From the NCBI GenBank assembly GCA_044345075.1, contig JBIJBU010000124.1, forward strand, positions 1 through 5,537: DNA of 5,537 bases, in the 5' to 3' direction. Positions 1-4,355 of this stretch are shown here, piece by piece. The position numbers were made by a program, and so were the translations under genes. A model generated the notes under the pieces. That model did not search any database. It was not told where the DNA came from and worked only from the letters and a program-made list of their open reading frames with translations. How positions within the stretch are numbered: position 1 is the stretch's first letter; each line of letters starts with the position of its first letter. The stretch comes from CAIKZY01 sp044345075 (GTDB taxonomy: Bacteria; Actinomycetota; Actinomycetes; S36-B12).

Positions 1-2
1 TG

Positions 3-632
3 CTCGCTGCAGCGCCGCATGTGCTCGTCACCGAGTGGGTCGACGGCGTTTCGATGGCCGTCATCATTCGCGAGGGTACGAAGGAACAACGCGATGCCGC
101 CGGCACGATGTACGAGCGCTTCTTGCTCTCGGGCCCGGCACGCGCAGGCCTGCTGCACGCTGATCCGCACCCGGGCAACTTCCGCATCACGCCGGAGGGC
201 AAGTTCTGCGTACTGGATTTCGGCGCGGTCGCTCAACTTCCCGATGGCCTACCGATGGCGATGGGCACGCTCATGCGCATTGCCAGCGTCGGCGATGCCG
301 AGACCGTCATGGAAGGGCTGCGGGCCGAGGGATTCATCCGCCCCAACATCGAGCTGGATCCGCAGAAGTTGCTCGAGTACCTCGACCCCTTCGTCGAGCC
401 GGCTCGCCACGCCGAGTTCACGTTCTCTCGTGAATGGCTGCGCGGGCAGTTCACGCGCCTGAGCGATATTCGCAATCCTGACGCGATGATCGGCATGAAA
501 CTCAACCTGCCGCCGTCGTACGCACTGATTCACCGGGTGTGGCTCGGCAGCATTGGCGTGCTCTGCCAGCTGGAGGCCACCGTGCCGGTGCGATCAACCC
601 TCGTCGACTGGGTACCCGGCTTCCAGGACTGA
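3..632 (+). CDS. ABC1/UbiB-family atypical protein kinase, C-terminal part (5' truncated by window)
   Basis: This is the C-terminal half of an ABC1 (AarF/UbiB/ADCK) atypical kinase. The frame is open from the left edge and ends with TGA at 630-632, so about 209 residues of an expected 430-550 are present. What is seen: a VLVTEWVDG segment at 21-47, as found in the family after the kinase hinge; the catalytic loop HADPHPGNF at 156-182; and the metal-binding DFG in VLDFGAVAQLP at 207-239. The KxGQ motif and nucleotide-binding lysine would lie upstream. The GTG at 21 is an internal valine codon, because conserved-looking sequence continues before it. Family members bind ATP and are linked to quinone or lipid metabolism; in actinobacteria the substrate is unclear. 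The last 39 bases overlap the end of the convergent uvrD2 gene. Family assignment is firm; cellular role is not. Confidence 0.93.
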   Translation, partial: LAAAPHVLVTEWVDGVSMAVIIREGTKEQRDAAGTMYERFLLSGPARAGLLHADPHPGNFRITPEGKFCVLDFGAVAQLPDGLPMAMGTLMRIASVGDAETVMEGLRAEGFIRPNIELDPQKLLEYLDPFVEPARHAEFTFSREWLRGQFTRLSDIRNPDAMIGMKLNLPPSYALIHRVWLGSIGVLCQLEATVPVRSTLVDWVPGFQD

Positions 633-2675
633 CAGCACGGCCTCGCCGTACTGATCGATCTTCGACGGGCCGATGCCCGGAATCTCCATCAACGACTCTT
701 CATCGGTCGGCATCTGCTCGGCCAGCGCGACGAGCGTGGCATCGGTGAAGATCACGTAGGCCGGCACCTTCTTCTCACGCGAGAGATGCAGACGCCAACG
801 ACGCAGGTTGTCGAGTACGTCTTCGTCATACGTGGACGGGCAGGTGCGGCAGCGACCGATGGTGCGCTCAGGCGCAGTGACCAAGCCCTTGCCGCAGATT
901 CGGCAGTTCGCCGGACCCTTGCGCGAGCGTTCGCCACGACTCTTGCCACGCGACATCACGCCGGTGGAGCTTCGCTCGGGCGAAGAGTCGTCGAGGGCAG
1001 CGATGAATCGGCTCACCGATCTTGATGCACGACCACCCGGTGTGCGCGAGCGCGACCAGGTCATGTGAAGCAGATTCTTCGCGCGAGTCATGCCGACGTA
1101 ACACAACCGGCGTTCTTCCTCGATTGCCTCGGGGCTCTCGGCATAGGAGAGCGGGAGCAAGCCTTCGCTGCAACCGACGAGATACACCGAATCCCATTCG
1201 AGACCCTTGGCCGAGTGCAATGAGGCAAGGGTGACGCCATCAGCAGTGGGCGCATGCTGCACCTCGGCACGATGATCGAGCTCAGCGATGAAGGCAGTGA
1301 GATCGCCTCCGACCTGCGCATCGATCTCTGAGGCAAGGGCGACAAGGGCGGCAAGGGACTCCCAGCGTTCGCGCACAGCGCCACTGGTGCGCGGCGCCTC
1401 GGGAGTCCAGCCCGCAGACGTAAGGATCGCAGCGACATCATCGGCGAGCGGGCCGGTCAGGCCGCCTGCACGCGCGGCACCACGGAGGCGGGTGATGCCC
1501 TCGCGCACCTCAGGGCGGTCGAAGAACCGCTCGACGCCGCGCAGCACGACAGGAATGCCGCGATCGGCAAGTGCAGTTTCGAGTTCGGCCGACTGCGCGT
1601 TGACACGGAACAACACGGCGATATCGCGAGGGGCAATGCCCGAATCAATGCGAGCGCGAATGCGGTTGGCGACAGTCATCGCCTCATCAGGGTCATCGGC
1701 ACACGACTCAATGGTCGGCTCGGGGCCGGCCGGCTGCTGCGAGACCAGCGCCAGCGCACCGGGGCTTGCCGAGATCACCGAGTTCGCGACACTGACGATC
1801 TCCGGCGTGCAGCGATAGCAGCGCACCAGGCGCACCTCGGTGGCATCGGGGAACTCAGTGCGGAAGGTGCGCAGGTATTCCGAGCGCGCACCGGTGAACG
1901 AGTAGATGGTCTGGCTCGCATCGCCGACAACGCAGAGATCATCGCGATCGCCGCGCCAGAGAGTTAGCAACCGGTGCTGCAGCGGGTTGACGTCCTGATA
2001 CTCGTCAACGGTGAACCAGCGATAGGCCGACTGGATCTCATCGGCGATATCGGGACGCGTAGTGAGTGCCCCCACCGTGACGAGCAGGACATCCTCGAAG
2101 TCGAGGAGCCCACGATCGTGCTTGATCTCGTCATACGCGGAGAACACCTTCGCGAACTGGGCGAGATCGACCGACCAGTTGCGGCTAGCGGCAACGGGCG
2201 AGGTGAGCAGGCCCTCGGCATCGAGCTGGCTGACCTTCGCCCACTCGATATCGGAGGCGAGATCGCGCAGTAGTGCGGAGTTCGTAGCCAGCCCGGCAGT
2301 ACGTGCGGCCTCAACCACCAGGCGTGACTTACTGGCGATCAACTCGGGAAAAGCATTGCCGCTCAGTCGCGGCCAGAAGTAACGCAACTGCCGCAATGCC
2401 GCCGCATGGAAGGTGCGAACCTGCACGCCCTCGACACCGAGGGTGCGAAGTCGACCGCGCATCTCGCCGGCTGCCCTATTGGTGAAGGTGACGGCCAGAC
2501 TGCGCCGCGGATCATGGGCACCGGTCTCGACCCCATAGGCAATGCGGTGGGTGATGGCCCGGGTCTTGCCCGTGCCCGCACCGGCCAGCACGACGACCGG
2601 GCCCTCGACGGCCTCGGCTACTGCCCGCTGCTCGTCATCGAGGCCCGCCAGGATGCGTGCTGCGGTGTTCTCCAC
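594..2675 (-). CDS. uvrD2: UvrD2-like superfamily 1A DNA helicase with tetracysteine module and HRDC domain
   Basis: This encodes a 693-residue ATP-dependent 3'-5' DNA helicase of the UvrD/PcrA group, close in length to mycobacterial UvrD2. Motifs in order: Q-motif around residues 12-22, Walker A AGAGTGKT 31-38, motif Ia TFTNRAAGEM 63-72, Walker B DEYQD 224-228, motif III GDASQTIYSFTGA 251-263, motif V around 481-501 (SLHSAKGLEWD), and motif VI around 520-533 (RRLCYVGMTRAK). A basic linker leads to a four-cysteine site (C591-x2-C594, C609-x2-C612), then an HRDC domain at about 615-690 with the helix-hairpin-like IPGIGPSKI. The four-cysteine plus HRDC layout separates UvrD2 from UvrD1/PcrA. 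The start is GTG at 2675; an in-frame TAG lies 12 bases upstream, so nothing longer is possible. As I recall, UvrD2 is essential in mycobacteria, and its four-cysteine module matters more for unwinding than HRDC. It is divergent from mrx1 and overlaps the upstream kinase gene at its 3' end. Confidence 0.95.
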   Translation of the reverse strand: MENTAARILAGLDDEQRAVAEAVEGPVVVLAGAGTGKTRAITHRIAYGVETGAHDPRRSLAVTFTNRAAGEMRGRLRTLGVEGVQVRTFHAAALRQLRYFWPRLSGNAFPELIASKSRLVVEAARTAGLATNSALLRDLASDIEWAKVSQLDAEGLLTSPVAASRNWSVDLAQFAKVFSAYDEIKHDRGLLDFEDVLLVTVGALTTRPDIADEIQSAYRWFTVDEYQDVNPLQHRLLTLWRGDRDDLCVVGDASQTIYSFTGARSEYLRTFRTEFPDATEVRLVRCYRCTPEIVSVANSVISASPGALALVSQQPAGPEPTIESCADDPDEAMTVANRIRARIDSGIAPRDIAVLFRVNAQSAELETALADRGIPVVLRGVERFFDRPEVREGITRLRGAARAGGLTGPLADDVAAILTSAGWTPEAPRTSGAVRERWESLAALVALASEIDAQVGGDLTAFIAELDHRAEVQHAPTADGVTLASLHSAKGLEWDSVYLVGCSEGLLPLSYAESPEAIEEERRLCYVGMTRAKNLLHMTWSRSRTPGGRASRSVSRFIAALDDSSPERSSTGVMSRGKSRGERSRKGPANCRICGKGLVTAPERTIGRCRTCPSTYDEDVLDNLRRWRLHLSREKKVPAYVIFTDATLVALAEQMPTDEESLMEIPGIGPSKIDQYGEAVLSVLEAGYPVDEG

Positions 2676-2693
2676 GCCGCTACGCTACTTCCT
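2676..2693. promoter_or_regulatory. Putative symmetric bidirectional promoter core shared by uvrD2 and mrx1
   Basis: The whole gap between the divergent start codons is 18 bases. It contains TACGCTA at 2681-2687. Read rightward, TACGCT (2681-2686) fits TANNNT and lies 7 bases before the mrx1 ATG. Read leftward, TAGCGT (2687 down to 2682) also fits TANNNT and lies 6 bases before the uvrD2 GTG. A -10 element normally starts transcription about 6-8 bases downstream, so both transcripts would begin at or next to their start codons and be leaderless. No Shine-Dalgarno sequence precedes mrx1. An AGGAAG (2693 down to 2688) precedes uvrD2, but at a 12-base gap and upstream of the predicted transcript start. 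I see no good -35 on either side. The sequence match is seen; promoter activity is inferred. Confidence 0.6.
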
Positions 2694-2951
2694 ATGAGTG
2701 ACATCGCCGCCGCCGAGAAGCCGATCATGTACAGCACCGTGTGGTGCGGTTACTGCCAGCGTCTGAAGGCGCAGCTCGGCCGCGAGGGCATCACCTTCAA
2801 TGAGATCGACATCGAGCATGACCCCGAGGCTGCTGCCTTCGTTGAATCGGTCAATGGTGGAAACCAGACCGTGCCGACCGTGGTCTTCGCTGATGGCACT
2901 GCCATGACTAACCCGACCGCCAAGCAGGTCAAGGAGAAGCTCGGGCTTTAG
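2694..2951 (+). CDS. mrx1: Mycoredoxin-1, glutaredoxin-like mycothiol-dependent oxidoreductase
   Basis: This is a complete 85-residue glutaredoxin-fold protein. Seen: the active site WCGYC at residues 17-21 (nucleophile C18, resolving C21), the cis-proline loop TVP at 59-61, the VNGGNQTVPTV stretch typical of mycoredoxins, and the EIDIEHDPEAA segment. Mycoredoxin-1 reduces protein-mycothiol mixed disulfides in the cytoplasm, with electrons from mycothiol and mycothiol disulfide reductase; CGYC is the motif of the M. tuberculosis protein as I remember it. The ATG at 2694 gives the family's usual length (84-85). The frame stays open upstream, but only as the antisense of uvrD2. There is no Shine-Dalgarno, and a -10-like TACGCT lies 7 bases upstream, so the mRNA is probably leaderless. 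The TAG stop lies within a small inverted repeat, and the next gene follows after 12 bases in the same frame. Confidence 0.94.
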   Translation: MSDIAAAEKPIMYSTVWCGYCQRLKAQLGREGITFNEIDIEHDPEAAAFVESVNGGNQTVPTVVFADGTAMTNPTAKQVKEKLGL

Positions 2952-2956
2952 CCCGA
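2941..2956 (+). other. Short inverted repeat over the mrx1 stop codon
   Basis: TCGGGC (2941-2946) and GCCCGA (2951-2956) are perfect complements around a TTTA loop. The RNA could form a 6-bp, GC-rich hairpin that contains the mrx1 TAG stop (2949-2951). No run of T follows, so it is not a classical intrinsic terminator. It could weakly attenuate transcription or affect translation of the next gene, whose ATG is at 2964. A chance match in GC-rich DNA is quite possible. Confidence 0.35.
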
Positions 2957-2963
2957 CTCGAGC

Positions 2964-3344
2964 ATGGCCAAGGACTCACCGGCGAATATCCGCATCGCCA
3001 TCGATCGCGGTGATTACGCGAGTGCCGTGAGCATGGGCTGGTCACTAGCCAGCGATAGCGCGACTCAACGCAATGGCGAGGCCATGGCAGCACTGGGCCT
3101 GATGGCCGCAGAAATCGCGCTGCATGCCGAGGGCAAGGTTGCCGAGGACGCGCAGAAACTATCGGCTTACTGCGCCGCCAGCGTGCAGGCACCGCATGAG
3201 GCGATCACGTCATTCTTCGATCCGCGCCGATGGTTCGGTCGCAATGAGGCCTACAAGAAGTGCCCGGACTGCGCAGAGAAGATCGCGCGAGAAGCACGGG
3301 TGTGCAGGTACTGCGGGTATCGCTACCCGACTGACAACGTCTAG
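2964..3344 (+). CDS. Small protein with helical N-terminus and C-terminal double-CxxC zinc ribbon, function unknown
   Basis: This encodes a 126-residue soluble protein with no signal peptide or membrane segment. Residues 1-75 look helical and alanine-rich (an IDRGDYASAVSMGW segment at 12-26 recalls TPR-like helix pairs). A linker with FFDPRRWFGRNEAYKK leads to a compact zinc ribbon: C100-x2-C103 (CPDC), ten residues, C114-x2-C117 (CRYC), then GYRY. That CPxCAE...ARVCRYCGYR pattern resembles the small zinc-ribbon domain I know from UPF0547-type proteins and from short tails of many bacterial proteins; the match is from memory. Such ribbons usually bind protein or nucleic acid. The ATG at 2964 follows the mrx1 stop by 12 bases with no clear Shine-Dalgarno or -10, so co-transcription with mrx1 and translation by coupling or reinitiation is likely. 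Its TAG stop overlaps the nudC stop. I do not assign a function. Confidence 0.85.
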   Translation: MAKDSPANIRIAIDRGDYASAVSMGWSLASDSATQRNGEAMAALGLMAAEIALHAEGKVAEDAQKLSAYCAASVQAPHEAITSFFDPRRWFGRNEAYKKCPDCAEKIAREARVCRYCGYRYPTDNV

Positions 3345-4279
3345 GCCCGAGAGAATGACTCCGGCAGCACGCCGCCATACCAGCGCTCGATGAGCTTGCG
3401 CGCAATCGAGATCGATGGCGGCAAACGCACCTCGCCCTTCTCGCAGGCAGCTAGTAGTTCAGCTCGGCTGATCCACATCGCCTCGACGATCTCGGATCCA
3501 TCGACATTGATCGTGGGATCAGTGGCCTTGGCGTGATAGCCCAGCATCAGCGAGCACGGGAACGGCCAGGGCTGACTGCCGAGATAGACGATGTCAGCGG
3601 GGTCGGTGCTGATCGTGACGCCGGACTCCTCGAACACTTCACGGCGAAGTGCAGCCTCGGCCGACTCCCCCGATTCGACGAACCCAGCGAGAGTGGAGAA
3701 GAAGCCCTCCTGCCACACCGCCTGGCGGCCAAGGAGTGCGCGATCTTCGCTGTCAGTGACGAGCACGATGACAGCTGGGTCGGTGCGTGGGAAGTGCTCC
3801 GAGCCGTCAGACACGCATTTGCGGCTCCAGCCCGCATTGCTCACGTGAGTCGCACCACCGCACTTGGGACAGCGACGATGGGTGCGCATCCAGTTATCGA
3901 TGGCCACCGCAGTGACCATGAGCCCTGCATCGCGGTCGGAGAGCTGTGCACCCGTCGCTCGTAGGTTCTTCCAGTGTGCATTTGGATCAACGCGGGCATC
4001 TTGAAGGTCATCGACATGGGCCGCGAAATAGGCGACGTCATCATCATCGAGGCCGAGGAAGGTGAGCTCGGCGTCGGCTTCGTTAGCCGGAGTCAACATC
4101 AGCTCAGCGGAGGTCTCGGTGACCAGCATGGGGCTCGCACCCTCGCGCACCCACATCACCTTGGAGGCGGGATCGGCGCATCGAGCGCGCTGCCATGCCT
4201 GATCGGATCGGAACTGGGCGGCCCGATCGAGCGTGCCGCGAGCAAGAACAAGAGTGGAGAGGAGATTGCGATCGGTCAC
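3341..4279 (-). CDS. nudC: NudC-type NADH/NAD+ pyrophosphatase (Nudix hydrolase)
   Basis: This is a complete 312-residue Nudix hydrolase of the NudC subfamily. Seen: an N-terminal domain (1-130), a zinc-binding region with C137-x2-C140 and C155 followed by FPRTDPAVIVLV, and a Nudix box at 199-221 that fits G-x5-E-x7-REUxEExGU exactly (G199, E205, R213, E214, E217, E218, G220). After it comes the NudC-specific SQPWPFPxSLM at 235-245. The family splits NAD(H) into NMN(H) and AMP, and E. coli NudC also removes NAD caps from RNA; mycobacterial NudC can hydrolyse isoniazid-NAD adducts. Where E. coli has a fourth zinc cysteine, this protein has D158; H162 could substitute. The start is GTG at 4279: an in-frame TAG 12 bases upstream forbids a longer protein. 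A TAGGCT hexamer 6 bases before GTG suggests a leaderless mRNA. The stop overlaps the stop of the facing zinc-ribbon gene. Confidence 0.95.
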   Translation of the reverse strand: MTDRNLLSTLVLARGTLDRAAQFRSDQAWQRARCADPASKVMWVREGASPMLVTETSAELMLTPANEADAELTFLGLDDDDVAYFAAHVDDLQDARVDPNAHWKNLRATGAQLSDRDAGLMVTAVAIDNWMRTHRRCPKCGGATHVSNAGWSRKCVSDGSEHFPRTDPAVIVLVTDSEDRALLGRQAVWQEGFFSTLAGFVESGESAEAALRREVFEESGVTISTDPADIVYLGSQPWPFPCSLMLGYHAKATDPTINVDGSEIVEAMWISRAELLAACEKGEVRLPPSISIARKLIERWYGGVLPESFSRA

Positions 4280-4285
4280 GAGCGG

Positions 4286-4291
4286 AGCCTA
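4286..4291 (-). promoter_or_regulatory. Putative -10 element for leaderless nudC
   Basis: On the minus strand TAGGCT fits TANNNT and lies 6 bases before the nudC GTG start at 4279. Transcription would start at or beside the start codon. No Shine-Dalgarno sequence lies in the usual window, and no convincing -35 is visible 17 bases further up. The spacing matches that of the uvrD2 and mrx1 starts, which raises my confidence slightly. Confidence 0.5.
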
Positions 4292-4343
4292 TTGCCGCTC
4301 GCGCATCCCCGCGCCGTTGCGGACGCTGAGGTGACCCACGTGA

Positions 4344-4349
4344 CACGAT
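4344..4349 (+). promoter_or_regulatory. Weak candidate -10 element for the acyltransferase gene
   Basis: CACGAT lies 6 bases before the GTG at 4356, the same spacing as the other putative leaderless starts here. It departs from TANNNT at the first base, so it is a weak match. There is no clear Shine-Dalgarno before the GTG (CAGGC directly abuts it), which leaves a leaderless mRNA as the simplest reading. Confidence 0.3.
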
Positions 4350-4355
4350 GCAGGC

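Larger units (their letters stand above)
4280..4355. promoter_or_regulatory. Divergent intergenic region between nudC and the acyltransferase gene
   Basis: This 76-base gap is the longest non-coding stretch in the window and must carry the promoters of both flanking genes. Besides the two -10 candidates near its ends, it holds GTGAC twice in the same direction (4331-4335 and 4340-4344, one 9-base step apart), and the palindrome CACGTG at 4337-4342 spans the second copy. These lie where an operator for the acyltransferase promoter could be, but they are short and I know no regulator for them. Confidence 0.45.

Noticed and set aside
19..462. 147-codon open frame on the plus strand inside the kinase gene
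   Set aside because: It is out of frame with the HADPHPGN and DFG motifs and translates to an Arg/Ser/Ala-rich string without family resemblance.
610..617. GGGTACCC palindrome near the convergent kinase/uvrD2 ends, considered as a terminator
   Set aside because: It has no loop and no following T-run on either strand, and both strands code through it, so it is better explained as coding sequence.
1288..1818. 176-codon open frame on the plus strand inside uvrD2
   Set aside because: It is antisense to conserved helicase sequence and made mostly of Ser, Arg, Ala and Thr; a coding shadow.
2406..2693. N-terminal extension of mycoredoxin by 96 codons
   Set aside because: The frame is open upstream of 2694, but those codons are antisense to the Walker A end of uvrD2. 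The ATG at 2694 gives the usual mycoredoxin length.
2688..2693. AGGAAG (minus strand) as a Shine-Dalgarno for uvrD2
   Set aside because: It lies 12 bases from the GTG, longer than usual, and upstream of the transcript start predicted from TAGCGT. I keep it as a possible alternative if the real start of transcription lies further up.
2957..2962. CTCGAG palindrome in the mrx1 to zinc-ribbon gap, considered as an operator
   Set aside because: Six-base GC-rich palindromes are expected by chance at this composition, and nothing else supports a binding site.
3533..3964. 143-codon open frame on the plus strand inside nudC
   Set aside because: It is antisense to the Nudix box and zinc site, with no recognisable protein features.
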